This document shows positions 32,821 to 44,421 of a stretch of DNA of 64,000 nucleotides, piece after piece. The first letter of the stretch is position 1; each line of letters begins with the position of its first letter. A program made the position numbers and the translations under genes. Below the pieces are notes generated by a model that worked only from the letters and a program-made list of their open reading frames with translations, was not told where the DNA came from and did not search any database. Origin of the DNA: Trichodelitschia bisporula (Eukaryota; Ascomycota; Dothideomycetes; Phaeotrichales; Phaeotrichaceae); assembly GCA_010356995.1 (NCBI GenBank), contig ML996700.1, forward strand, positions 690,999-754,998, read 5' to 3'.

Positions 32821-33809
32821 CGTATGTTTCGCTCCTTCCGTACCGCTAGGCTAGCTGCAGTTGGCCCAGAATTGTAGCCTTTTTGCCGACCATTACCTAT
32901 ATGAGCCTCCCCCATGTCTGCGTTTATCCCCCTTTCCAATGGTACTGCTTGTCCACAGTCTGCGTGTTTCTCGATGGTGGGTGGCGTGGAAAGAGCCGTG
33001 TCTCAGCCGGAGTCGGTTGCTGTGTACTGTCGACGGCAGCAACGCCCGTCTAGACAGCGAAGCTCTCGGACCAAAAGTTTTGTGTTTCTTTCATGCTCGC
33101 ATTGCATCGCTATATCGGCTGTCATTTCGCATTAGTATATCCGGGCGCTGGGGTGGGCGATTTTTTTTGTCACAGCTGCTTTCGTGGCGTGGCGATGCAC
33201 TGAAGAGGAATCTGCCTAGGGGTGGACTTGTAATTGCACGATACGATGTCTTTTGCCGGTGGCATATCATAATCAGGCAAGGGATGGGAACCGAGGACAA
33301 TGTTTCATTACGAGTATACGACGGACCGAAGATATCTGGCGGCGAGCTTTACTTATTCCCCGCATGTGCTGGCTGGATGGACTGTGGAGGATGGAAGGTT
33401 GTTGATGGAGCATGGTTGCATGGGCATAGCGTCGAGATAGGGACGTAGTGTAATATCACGGCTTCAGTCAGGTATGCTCTTTGTTCTGCGTCTTCGCGCC
33501 GACCCGGTACCCTAAATCCAGCTTCGCTGTCATGAAGTCATCATCGAGTACAGTGAGCATGGGTGGATTCAACAAGAGTTCAGTTAACTCAGGAGGAAGG
33601 AGCGGAGGGTTGGCGCCTTGTCGAGTCGGACAATAGAGGTCAACAGGTCGGAAGTGACAATGTCTTACTTCATCTCAGCTTGCACAATGCAAAGTTACCG
33701 GTTTTGTTGATATCACGTCAACCAGCGTCGCCAGACGCACCATACTCGTTTTCTCGTTCAGCAATGTGTATGACGCACCACCCGCCATCACTCTCACTCC
33801 CTATCCTCC
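32821..33809. other. Intergenic region between SCH9 and HRI1
   Basis: The two genes converge here, so this should hold both 3' UTRs. A plus-strand ORF of 195 codons (32,861-33,448) has no family features. No repeat was seen. Confidence 0.5.
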
Positions 33810-34532
33810 TCACTCAATAGCAATCCGCTCAGCAACAATCCAATCCCGCCCCTCAACCACCCCCCTCTCCTCGAGCTTGATAACATCTACAACCCCCACC
33901 TTCCCATCCCCACTCCCCCCCCGCCACACAGCCCTCCACCCCCCATCCGCCCACTCCCACCGCTCAACCCACACCCCCTCCCCGTCCCTCACAATCCCCT
34001 GCGCCCACTTTCCAACCCTAACCACAAGCCCAAGTCGATCCTTCATCTCCCGCTCCCCATCCCAACCTTCCCCCGTCCACCACCGCGCAACAGCACACTC
34101 AATCCCGTCCCCTACATCAACCAGCTCCTCGTCCTCCCACATCTCCTCATACTCTTCCACCCGCCCCGTATCCGGATTTTCCATCGCCCCGACCTCTCGC
34201 GTCCGGTTCTTCAAAAGTGGAAACATCGTCCCCTCGTCCTTCGGACGCGGCGCCCCCGGCGCATGCAGCGTGTCAATCGCGTGGCTCCACGCGCAGGCCC
34301 AGGATCCGTTCGCGACTGGTGCGTCGCGGTACGTACACCCGGCGAAGGCCCACATGTCGGGTGGGAGGGGGTGGAGTGTAGCTGAGGGCGAGGGGAGAGG
34401 GAGCGGGATGCGCATGTCGACGAAGAGGCCGGTGGGGGAGGTGAGCACTAGGGTGGAGGTGGTTTCGGTGGGTTTGGTGGAGGGGTTGGAGGGGGAGAAG
34501 TGAATTGAGAGGCGGTGGGATATGGAGGCCAT
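33810..34532 (-). CDS. HRI1: HRI1 family protein
   Basis: A single exon from the ATG at 34,532 encodes 240 residues. The open frame extends further upstream, but without family resemblance. The protein shows the HRI1 pattern of two lipocalin-like beta-rich halves: SISHRLSIHF, TSTLVLTSPTGLFVDMRI, MWAFAGCTYRDAPVANGSWA, WSHAIDTLHAP, DEGTMFPL, NPDTGRVEEYEEMWEDEEL and LGLVVRVGKWAQGIVRDGEG. Yeast Hri1 is a small non-essential cytosolic and nuclear protein reported to bind the casein kinase Hrr25. Its biochemical role is not settled, so I give none. The gene converges with SCH9. It is strongly GC-rich in third positions. Confidence 0.85.
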   Translation of the reverse strand: MASISHRLSIHFSPSNPSTKPTETTSTLVLTSPTGLFVDMRIPLPLPSPSATLHPLPPDMWAFAGCTYRDAPVANGSWACAWSHAIDTLHAPGAPRPKDEGTMFPLLKNRTREVGAMENPDTGRVEEYEEMWEDEELVDVGDGIECAVARWWTGEGWDGEREMKDRLGLVVRVGKWAQGIVRDGEGVWVERWEWADGGWRAVWRGGSGDGKVGVVDVIKLEERGVVEGRDWIVAERIAIE

Positions 34533-34951
34533 TTTTGTGGTTGAGTGGTGTTTTGGGAGGGGGGGTTGTGAGAGGGTGGTGGCCGTGCGGTGGGTGGGGT
34601 GGGGCGGATCACCTAACCCACGCGCAGCGGCTGGTGCGACGTCATGCGGGGCTGGGTGTCTTGGGTTGAGGTTGGCGATGGGCACTGGTGTGCTGTGCAG
34701 ACCTGGAGGGTGAACAGACACTGTAGCAAAATCATTGTGTGAAGGCTTCAGCATTGTCTGCTAAATAAAGACATTGAACGCAAAAGGGATATATGTATTT
34801 GGCTTGGGGAGACCCCGGCCACGAGGCCTCCCCGGTTATGTACCGTAGAGTACATGAACCTAAAGCCGCATAACAACACCCTCTCCGATCTTAGATCTCA
34901 CAATATCAACAGTCATATCTGTCTCCTTCTGTTGTCCTTGCGAAGAAAGTT

Positions 34952-35361
34952 CTAACTACAAAGCGTTAGCAGGCAGTACACCGCAAACACGGGAATACGT
35001 ACTTCGTGGCCTGAGCGGGAGTGTCAGACGTAGCAGCGTCGGCGGCAGCAGGAGTGTCGGCGGCAGCAGAAGCGTCGGGCATCGCAGCAGTGTTACCCGG
35101 AGCCGCAGCCCCGCCCGCACTAGTCTCGCCCCCCGCACCCATAGGAGCAGCCTTTAGATCATATAAAGGCGCATACGCAAGCCCGGCAGCAAGAGTAGCG
35201 GAAGGATTCGCGAGATACTCGGCGAGCCACTGGGCACCGAGCATCTGTTCAATCATGTTCCTAAGTTGAAGACCAACGACCGCGTCGTTATAAAACGCAC
35301 GCGGTGGGTTCGCCGGGACTGCGGTCGGCGAGCAAGGGCGAGGTTTGGTGCGAGGAGGCAT
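34952..35361 (-). CDS. Small Ala-rich hypothetical protein
   Basis: Exon 1 (35361-35003) begins MPPRTKPRPCSPTA and ends in a consensus GTACGT donor. A 47-bp intron with a CTAAC branch site is followed by a stop after one codon, giving about 120 residues. The N-terminal half (FYNDAVVGLQLRNMIEQMLG, AQWLAEYLANPSATLA) has amphipathic-helix character and could be a structured core. The C-terminal half is Ala/Gly/Thr-rich and probably disordered. I do not recognise the family. Placing the stop right after a classical intron supports it being a real small gene, but expression is unproven. Confidence 0.5.
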
Positions 35362-36152
35362 GTTTGTGAGGCTGATGGGGGTGCGGAGAAATGATGGCTG
35401 ATGAGTCTTTTACAAGCATTCGCCGATGCCCTTAAACTTTTATTAAAAGAATATATCTCTCCTAAAAAAAGGTAGGATATAATCTTATACCGAAGGATTG
35501 CGTCGGGGGGTGTATGCGTTCATCGTCGAATGTGTACGAGAAGACGGGATCATGGGATGGGCCGACATTTTCGTCAAGCAGCGTATGTGTGAGTTTGTGG
35601 TACTCCAGCGTCTAAGGACGTATCTTGACGAGAATTGTATGAGGATGCGTACGAGAATATAGATTCAGGGGAATGTGCATACGCCTTTGTAGAGCAGTCG
35701 ATGAGAGAGTTCGTGGTGGAAGAGGAGGGAGTTCGTGGTGGAATGGCGATGTTTGGAGAAGGTTTTTTCTGCGCTGGCTCAGGGGTATTTATAAAGGGGA
35801 GATGAAGTCTTGGACCGCAAATCGGAAAAACTCCATGGTGGATAAAGAAGGCAGGAGCGTTTGCCCGCTCCAGGACTTCCATTACGCTGACGCATTACAC
35901 CGCCAAACACCAAGCGTTTGCCTACCACTTCGAGGACCTAGCCGGCAGAAAACCGAGGTCAAGAGCTCATGAGGCTTGACGTCCTCCATGGAAGCGGCGA
36001 CTCGCATCGTGATTCTCGCGGTCTGAAAGTGCTTCCCAGTCCTATACCGAAGGACACCGCGAGCGTCTAAGAGTCTGTACTCCATCGCCAGAAGCCGCCG
36101 AACGCCTACCCATCCTTCCCTTCCCATCCCATCCCGTAACCCGCCCATTCAA
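35362..36152. other. Intergenic region
   Basis: AT-rich at its left end (35,430-35,500). No gene family was recognised. It contains the promoter of the small Ala-rich gene and the 3' region of the golgin gene. Confidence 0.5.
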
Positions 36153-39100
36153 CTACTTCGTCGTAATAGCCGCCATCCACTTCTGTTCATCATTCCTACG
36201 CCCATTAGCCGCCCGTCTACAGTCCCCTTTACACAGCAAACTCACCGATCAAAATGCAACAGCATCCCCAGCACCGGCACCAGCTGCATCTGATGCTTCT
36301 TATCCTTCTGCTCCAAGAACTGTAGCAGCACGTTCTTGAGGTAAATATAATCCACCCCCGCGTCCTGGCCCGCAGGCCGGTTCCGGGGTACAGGACTCGC
36401 TCCCCTGGCCGCGGAATCAATCGACGAGCGTGAGGACGGGGCGTGGGCGGTGGGATCAAAGGGACCGCGGTGGCGCCCCTGAAGGGCTTTGAGTTCCTCG
36501 GCCATAGCCTGCGGGGATAGTTAGCTTGTTCAATTCGTCCATAGAAATGAAGAAACACACCTTATTCGTCCTCTGCACCTTCTCAACCCTCTCCCTCGCC
36601 TCCTCAACCTGCCGTCTCAACTCCCCCCTCTCCCTCTCCATCTCCCCCGCCTGCCGCTCCGTCTCATCCAACGTCTCCCTCAGCCGCTCCATCGCCCGCC
36701 TAACCTCCACAACCTCCTCATCCGCCCTCACCACCCTACCCTCCAAAACCCCCTTCTCCCTCCTCAACCCCTCCACCAGCGCAGTAACACTCTCCCTCTC
36801 CTCCCCCGCCCTCTGCGCCACCCTCTCCGCCTCCCTTAGTTTCGTCCGTAGATCCTCAACCTCCCGCCCCCTCTTCCGCCCAATCACACTAGCACTCTCC
36901 TCCGCCCGATCCCGCTCCTCAATAGCGACCTCCAACCTCTCCCTCATATCCTTAATCCTAGCCTCAGCCCTTCCATCCGCCTCCGCCAGCAATCTCCGCA
37001 TAGTCTCCGCCTCCCGCCCCCGCTCCCCCAAAAGGCGATGCGCATCCGCGAGTTCCTCCTCCAGACTCTCCGCCCTAGCGCGCGCCTCCCGCATCAGCAC
37101 GCCCATCTCCTGCCCCTCGTCCTGCAAGCTCGTGAGCATGGCTTGGGCACTCGCGCACTGCGCCGTGCGTAGATCCAAATCCTCGCGCAGAGCCGCGGCC
37201 TCGGCGTCGCGTTGCGTAAACTGCGATTCCAGATGCTGGAGCCGGGACCGGGCTGAAGCCAGCTCGTCCCGCGCGCCGGCTAGATCTTTGGCCAGCTTAT
37301 CGCGGGCGTCCTGCGCGGCGCGGGCGGCTTCGGAAGCGCGCTGTGCATCGCGCCGGGCCTTTTGGAGGGCGTCGTCTTGGGCGGCGCGCTGGGCTGCGGC
37401 CTGGTCAGCCGCCGTGGTAAGGCGCAGGATCTCGGCATCTTTATCCAGCATCTGGGCTTTGAAGCGGGAGAAATCGAGTTTGAGGTCCTTTTCGCGGGCC
37501 TCGAGGCGCTTGACCTCGGCTGTGCGGGACGTGAGGTCATCTTTCAGCGACCGGAGGGTCGTGACTTCTGTGCGGAGGGCGGTCAGCTCGGGTTGTGCTT
37601 TGCTGAGGACGTCGCGCAGGTCGGCGAGGGCTTTGAAGCGCTCGGCGGCGAGCTGCTGCACAGCCGTGAGATCGTCTTTTAGGCTCGAGGCTGTGGCCTT
37701 GAGGGTTTCGAATTCGGTGGAGAGGGCGGCGTGAGCGGAGGAGGCTTCGGCGGAGGATTGCTGGGTGGATTTGAGGGTGGCGATTTCTTGCTCGGCTTTC
37801 TCTAAGGCTTCCTCTAGGGCCTTCTTTTCTTCTTGTAGCTCCTTGACTTTGTCCTTTGCGACGACGTGGCCCTGGCCTAAGTCAATGAGGTCGTCCTTGA
37901 GGGATTCTATCTCCTCAGTTAGGGCGTCCTGGTCCTTGATTTTGCCTTGTAGACGGGCGATGTTCGCGTCCTTTTCATCGCAGATCTTCCGCAGATCATC
38001 TACTACGCTTTGCAGTTCGCTCAGCTTCGTGTTCAAGGATTCAGTAGTGGGTGTGTTCGCGCTAGCGGTGGGTGTTTCGGTAGGAGTGGAAACGGACGCC
38101 TGGGCGGTCTCTGGGCCTTTGCCGCCCTTCTTGTTCTTCTTCCTGTTCTTCTTCTTTTGCGCCGCTGTTAAGGGAGTTGCACTTGTTGGCTCCACAGTCG
38201 TCGGTTCTGGCTTCGTCGCCTCTGTCTCGACAGACGCATGATCGTCCTTGTCCTCCGCCGCCTTGTCCGCCGCCGTTTGGATGAGCTTCTCCCGATGCAC
38301 ATTCGCCTCCTCAAGAGCTTCTGCAATTTGAGACTTCTCAGCTTCCGTGTGCTGAAGTTCTGTCTCCAGGCGCTTCTTCTCCGCATCCGACTCGGCCAAC
38401 TGTTCCCGTAGCTTAGTGAGTAGCTTGCGGAGCGTGTCGGAACGATTCTCGTGCTGCTCTAGCGACGCCTTCACCTCAGCAAGCTGGCTCTTCAGACCGT
38501 CGATCAGTGCCACGTCGGCTTCGTCTTTAGCGGATTGCGCGGCGTTGTCCGTCTGGTCCGCAACCGCGGCCTCGAGTTTTGCGCTGACCCTGTCGAGCTT
38601 GTCCTGGAGCTCGTTGGTGGCGCTTTGGAACGAGGCAGCGCTAGCCTTTTGCGCGTCGAGCTCGGCCTCGGTGGTGGAGAGCTTGTTGGTCATCATATCG
38701 ACGGTATCCTGGAGCTCCTTGTGCTGTTTCTGCTTCTCAGTGACTTGCTTCGTGAGGGTGTCCTTTTCCTCTTCTAGGTTCTGGACGCTTTTGGTTGATG
38801 CCTCGAGTTTGCGCGAGAGCTCTTCCGTCGTCTCTTGGCTGGACGTCAAGCTCTCCTTGAGCGACTTGTTCTCCACCTCGAGTGTGTTGACCTTGCCCTC
38901 GAGCGTCTTCACCTTGCCCTCAGACGCGCGTAGTTCATCCTGCAGACGGGGAAGTTCGCTCTCATACGAAAAGAACTCTTCCTCCTCCTTAGTCTCCGGC
39001 TCTGATACCGCTGCATCGTCCGTAGCCGGTGGTGTTGCCTCCTTAGCATCCCCCTCAGCAGCACCCACCTTCTTCCGAAACGCTTCCAACTCCTCCATCG

Positions 39101-39948
39101 TCTCCCTCGCCTCCTGCGCCTGCAGCTCAAGCATCTTCTTCAAATCATCGCGCTCAGTAGACACACGCTTCAGCTCGTCAAGCACCATGCCCGTCTTCTG
39201 CGTATTCTGGTTCAGGTACTCGACAAGGGCGCTCGGATCAGCAATAGACGTCAGCGGTGTATTTTCGCGCAGCGCTGCCTCGAATGGCTCGATGAGGAGG
39301 ATACGTGCGTGCGCGACGCGGTAGGAACGCAGTAGCTCTGTAAACGTCAGCACAACGCCCCCTGGCCGCGCATTCCACGCTCACCCGAGTACTTGGGTTC
39401 CAATCTCTCGAGTCGCTTCAGCTTCTGCCGCACTTCGATAGGCAGGACTGGTGTAACCGTCTCAGGGGGTGCGGCCGGAGGTCCATTAGTATTTGCCGGT
39501 ACAGTAGGTGCAGTTGTCGACGTTGACGTTGATGCCGGTACCGACGCCGACGCGCCCTCCCCTTGCGTCACAGCCCCATTCTCACGCGTCTCCAGCGTCA
39601 CAGGCGGCACCCGCACCGGCACAGGCGTCATCCCGCGACTCGGCGTGAGGTCATCATCACCGATCACGAACTCAGGCTCAAACTCGGAGGGATCGGGGCC
39701 GCGAGGCGTTGGTCCCGCGGGTTTATCAGACTCGTTGTCGGGGCGGCGGCGGCGCTTGGAGGGAGAGATGCCGCGGGAGGAGGAGCGGGCGGGGGTGGAG
39801 GGCGAGGCTTGACGCTGGCGGGCTTGTTCTTCGGCGATGCGGGAGTCGACGACTTCTTTGAAGCGCTATGGGGGGGAGGGGGGTGGTTAGCTAGGGCGTT
39901 GCTGGTGGGATGGGAAGGGGGGGGGGGGGTGTGTGTTACCTGCCACAT
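36153..39948 (-). CDS. IMH1: GRIP-domain golgin (Imh1-like)
   Basis: Five exons are read: 39948-39940 (MWQ only), 39865-39385, 39337-36561, 36508-36246 and 36195-36153, totalling 1,190 residues. The introns are 74, 47, 52 and 50 bp. After a 9-bp start exon comes RFKEVVDSRIAEEQARQRQ, then a disordered Pro/Thr region and LPIEVRQKLKRLERLEPKYS. A very long coiled coil (about residues 170-1080) of Leu/Glu/Lys heptads follows, interrupted by KKKNRKKNKKG. The C-terminus is a GRIP domain, VDYIYLKNVLLQFLEQ, then LVPVLGMLLHFD and, on the last exon, RNDEQKWMAAITT. GRIP golgins are recruited to the trans-Golgi by Arl1-GTP and tether endosome-derived vesicles. The last exon restores the usual GRIP tail, which supports the splicing. 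It is divergent from Lunapark, 417 bp away. Confidence 0.9.
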
Positions 39949-40365
39949 TGCGCTGGTGGGTGGGGATGGATGGAATTAGGATTAAGGAGGGAGGGGAGGA
40001 GATAACGTGAACAGCCTAAGGTGAATGATGTGATGCTTGAGGGCGGAGATGGAGTTGTGGAAGACGGAGCGCGATCGGGTGCCTGAGGCGTTGGTTATGT
40101 GGCCTAAAGCGGGTGTGGCTGGGGGGAAGAGGCGTCATGATGTGCGGCGGAGAGACGCAGCGGACAGCGAACAAGATAGCGGACAAGGCAACACTTGATC
40201 AAGCAAACATCACACCACGCCTTTGCTCCTCCTCTTCTCTAATCACCACCCCCGCCGCCTCTCTACGTTGGCTCCCCAGCTCCACGCAAGCAACCACATT
40301 CAAACCAGCCGCATCTCGATGCCCCCGCAGTAGCACCTCCTCCGCGTCCCTAAACCATCACCACC

Positions 40366-41473
40366 ATGGTCTCGCTCTGGCCCTGGCGGGTACGCCCTCC
40401 CCCCCCCTCAAATCATCCCATCTAACCCCCACAGGCCTCCACCGACGACGCCGCAACCTTCGAAAAAGCCCTCAGCACCCTCGCCTCCAAAATCGCCGCC
40501 TCAACCACCAAGCGCGACCTCCTCCGCGCCCGCGCCCGCCGCGCAAAAGTCAGCTGGACACTCTACGGCGGCTTCGCGTACATCCTCGCCTTCGTAGTTC
40601 TAACTCTAGTAACGGGATATCGCAACTGGGGCGCGGTGGAATATACGGTTGTGGCGTGCGGGCCGATCTTGTATGCCCCCCTGACACTCCCTCCAAGGTC
40701 AGAACTAACCACCCTATAGTCTCTACGCCGTCCGCACGGCCCTGACAGCTTGGTACGACTACCGCCTCAACCGCACGGAGACATATCTCGCGACCCTCCT
40801 CCAAGAACGCGATGCTACGATCGAGAAGCTCAAGCTGGCGACTAAGTACAACTCGACGCAACAGCTGCTGGAGAAATATGGCTCGCAGGCCGCCATCGAG
40901 CACCCGCCCGAGCCGAAGCGCGGTGGTGGCCGTGGTGATGATACCCGCAACCCGCACCTACCGCCCGGACGCACGGGCAACGCTCCCCCACCCACCGCAA
41001 ACATCCAGCGTCCAAGGGGTCCCAGCGCGCCGATGCCACCATTACCATCACCTTCGCAACCGACACGCTCACCGTCCGTCCGCTCACCAGCCTCCCCTCC
41101 CCCTCCAGCCCTGACAGCCGAATTCGCGCCCAACGCCGAATTCGCGCCCAACGCCTTCACCAGCCCGGCACAATACACACCCCAAACCGCAGGCGAAGGG
41201 CGGTGGTACGACCGGATCCTAGACGCACTGCTCGGGGAGGATGAGACGCTGGCCAAGAACCGATTCGCGCTTATTTGTGCCCACTGTCGGTTGGTGAATG
41301 GACAGGCGCCGCCGGGGACGCGGGCGTTGAGTGATCTTGGAGAGTGGCGGTGTGCGGGGTGTGGAGGGAAAAACGGGGGGGGCGAGGTGGAGAAGGTGCT
41401 TGGGGAGATTGTTAAGGGGGAGAAGGGGAAGGAGGAGGAGAGTGGGGATGATGGGGAGAGGGTGAGGGATTAG
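40366..41473 (+). CDS. LNP1: Lunapark, ER three-way-junction protein
   Basis: Exons 40366-40389, 40435-40670 and 40720-41473 are joined by 45- and 49-bp introns, giving 337 residues. The short first exon reads MVSLWPWR. A helical segment (FEKALSTLASKI, with TTKRDLLRARARRAKVSW) precedes two close membrane helices, GGFAYILAFVVLTLVTGY and YTVVACGPIFLYAVRTAL, then a coiled coil (LLQERDATIEKLKLATKY). A Pro-rich linker contains a direct EFAPNA repeat. The Lunapark zinc ribbon is WYDRILDALLGEDETLAKN, then CAHCRLVNG and CAGCGG. The family sits at ER tubule junctions and counteracts the atlastin Sey1. The C-terminus is acidic, without a canonical KKXX signal. Identification is strong through the zinc-ribbon signature. 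Confidence 0.93.
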
Positions 41474-41827
41474 GGGGTGGAGGGTTGGAGGAGTAAAGAT
41501 AATGGGGGTCGGACCTGTAGGTAACGGGGTAATATGCGTGTTGGTGGGGCAAGTCAGGAGCAGCGCGTCGGGGATGAAGACAGCCCAGCAAAGGGACATA
41601 TTTACGGCCAGTAGGCGTACAAGGCAGCAGTCACAAGTGAGCAGGAGACAGATTCCACGTCTAGCATTCAGCAAATATCTCAAAGAGATCCATTTCAAAT
41701 TCCATGTCATACGTGAGTTCCCATCCGCCCTCCATCGCCGCCAGCCTAACCCCGCAAACCCAGCCGCTCAAACTCCCCACTCAACCATTCCGTACCCATC
41801 GAAACAAGCCAGCAAACTACAATCCTC

Positions 41828-42872
41828 CTACTTCCCCCAAGGCCACCTCCCCTTCCCCTTCCCCTTCCCCTCCTTCCCCTTCCCCTCCTTCCCCTTTCCC
41901 TCCTTCCCCTTCCCCTTCCCCTCCTTCCCCTTCCCCCCCCCACCCCCCCCCCCCCCCCCCCCCCCCCCCACCTCCAGCCACCCCTCCTCCGCAACCCCAT
42001 AAAACGCATACCCCCCATCGCTGCTCACGGGACTATCCAGCGCCGGCACAATCGGGTCGTGCGTCGGCGGGCCCGCTTCAAAATGCCGGATTGCCTGGAA
42101 GGCTTCTGGCGTAGGCGCTGAGATGGCTTCGAGTGTGGGTGGTGGATCGAGCAGTTCGAAGGAGGAGGTGGGGGAGGGGGGGATGGAGGGGATGCTCGGT
42201 GGGGGGATGCTCGGTGGATGGACGGTAGGCGGAGGCGAGGCGGCGGGAGGCGTGTCCCGGCCATCCGCTTCCACGCTCTTCTCCCCCGCAGCCTTCTCAG
42301 CCTTCCCAGGCTTCCTCCTCGCCGCAGCATTCGCACGACGCCTCCTCCGCGCCGCGCGCTTCTTCCCCTTAGCCACATCTTCCTCCCCCCCATCGCCCTC
42401 CCGCGCCGCGCACTCCGAGCCCTCGCTCACGTGCCCCGCCCTCGCCCGCCGCTCCTCCTCCCACGCCTTGAGCTGCATCTCCTTCAGCACAGCGCGGGCC
42501 TTGCGCTCGCGCTTCTGCCGGTCCTGTTCGATTTTTTCGCGGGCCTGGCGGGCGCGGACCATGCGCGCTTTTTCGTCGGCGAGGAACTTGTGGACTGAGG
42601 CGGGGTTTGAGGTGTGGTTTGAGGCGCGGAAGTATTTGTGCATGCCCCAGGGGACGCCGGGGGTGAAGGGTTCGGCGAGGGGGCTTAGGGTTGAGAGGTG
42701 GGTTGGGATGACGGTCCCGGTGGTTGAGGGAGGTTGCAGTGGTGCCAGGGCTTTGGTGCGGGTTCTGGAGTGGGTTAGCGGGTAGGTTGGGTATGAGGGG
42801 GGAGGGGAGGGGAGGGGAGGGGAGGGGAGTAAGGGAAGGGACTTACGATGTTGGAACAATAGAAGCGGGCAT
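41828..42872 (-). CDS. Hypothetical coiled-coil protein with Gly/Lys/Glu simple-repeat tail
   Basis: Exon 1 (42872-42847) encodes MPASIVPTS. An 82-bp intron leads to exon 2 (42764-41828), 320 residues in total. After a Pro/Thr region comes TPGVPWGMHKYFRASNH and a strongly charged helix (KFLADEKARMVRARQAREKI onward, then KRERKARAVLKEMQLKAWEE), followed by an Arg/Ala-rich basic stretch resembling a nuclear or nucleolar signal (KKRAARRRRRANAAARRK). A Pro/Ser linker ends in a poly-Gly run and about 30 residues of KGKEG repeats, encoded by the poly-C and CCTTCC tracts. I do not recognise the family. The conserved-looking part is residues 40-115. The tail length should vary between strains. Confidence 0.6.
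41848..41969 (+). repeat. CCTTCC-type microsatellite plus 27-base poly-C tract, inside a coding exon
   Basis: From 41,848 to about 41,942 the plus strand is a run of CCCCTTCCC-like units of 5-6 bp with variable spacing. At 41,943-41,969 it is an uninterrupted run of 27 C. On the minus strand this encodes the KGKEG-repeat and poly-Gly tail of the adjacent hypothetical protein. Confidence 0.9.
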
Positions 42873-44421
42873 GGTTTGCAGGTGTTCGTTAGAGGTGAGC
42901 GTGAGGGAGTGTGTGGGGAGGGTTGTTGCGATGTTTGAAAGCGTTGGGTGGGAGGGTGGGTGGTTTTAGGTAGTGCGGAACGGTGGTAGATGGGGTGTGT
43001 GAATGGAGAAGAGTGTGGAAGAGGGTGTGAAGGGCCGATGACGGAGAGAGGGTGAAGGACCCGATGACGAGGCTGAGTGCGTGCCGATTTTCCGCGGCGT
43101 TGGGGTTTAGAAGTGTCGGTGGGTGCGGGTGCGGATGCAGATGGAGAGGGGAGATAGAAGAGTCGACGAGCCGTACCGCTCAGCAGCGAGACCGGTGGTT
43201 ACTCATGGAATATCGACCGTGCCAGCCATACCCCGCAGACGTGAGGGTGTCTGAGAGGGGAGAGTAAACCCCCCCGCGTACTCCTTCCGGAGCAAGTTCC
43301 GGTCCAGGCACCTCTTCGGTCCGTCCCGTCTCGCTACCGTGAATAGATCGTTAGCCGTGCTGCTCACAAGAGCATTCACTCCCGTGAGATGTAAACGCTC
43401 CCTCCTTCAGCTCAGATCAGCAAGCGGCGTCGTCATCTCGTTACGTGTAGGTGAGTGAGGTCGGACATTCGCCATCGTGTCCTGTTGATCAGGGTCCTGC
43501 TATCAAGATAACGCGCATGGAATAGCATTGGCATGCTACGGTACGGTACCCTATCGCGTGGACCTGTCTCCGAACAGGAGCAAGCTACATCACAAATTCG
43601 CGTCCACGTCCTTCCACATACACGTCTCGTTGGGGGAAGAAGTAGAAGGTGATGGACTTCGTTATAGGTTCGATGATATCAATGAAATTGCAGGCTGGCT
43701 AGAGGTGGAATAGTTGTGAGTTGTGTACGGATGCAATGGTGAGGTGCAGTCAAGCGCCCTGCCACGCGGCGCAAGGCTGACTTCGCGGCGCGCTGATTGG
43801 CTAGCCGCGTCAGCACGGCGACGTCACCACTCAGATATCACGTATCTTTCATGACTGTTCGTGCGGCTATTCACCCTGCCACAGCGTTTACACCCGGAGC
43901 GGTGATATACACTCAACGCCGGCATTCAGACACACGGCGCGTAAGCCGCTCAGAGAACGGTGAACACAGAAGTTCAGCAGCAGAGACCAGATACTCAGAA
44001 TTCATCGTATCGCTCCTCCATCCCCCCTCACCGCGCACCGCGCACCGCGCACCGCCCACAACCCAACCAACCCACCCACCGCCTATCCTCCCATACCACG
44101 CCTACGCCCTTTCAACGCCGATAAATGCATACTTTTCCCCAATATCCCCATCTCTTCCCCATCCCCACAATGCAATCAAAATGCCGCCGCACTCCATTCC
44201 GGCGCCCTCAAGACATCCAGGGCAGCCCTAAAACAAACGTTAGGAAAACGTCCCATCTCCAATCGCCGGGCGGAAAGAATGATACGCGCGACTAGGCAAC
44301 TGTGCGGGGGTGTCCTTCCCAATCCCGCCCAGTCCCTTCTCTTTCCCGCCAGACCATGCCTCCAAACAAGGAAAAGTGCGTCAAGTGAGAGTGATATCGG
44401 AGAGTGAGAGCGCCAAAAAGG
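42873..44421. other. Intergenic region
   Basis: No gene family was recognised on either strand. A GGGGA repeat lies immediately left, in the intron of the hypothetical gene (42,798-42,830). The plus-strand ORF at 43,797-44,231 is low-complexity and unsupported. Confidence 0.5.

Noticed and set aside
34805-34835. GC-rich hairpin (GGGGAG ... CTCCCC)
   Set aside because: A short stem is possible, but there is no poly-T or other context. It is one of many chance palindromes in GC-rich DNA.
36526-37734. Plus-strand ORF of 402 codons opposite the golgin
   Set aside because: Ser/Arg/Ala-only composition produced by reading coiled-coil codons backwards. The minus-strand golgin is continuous here.
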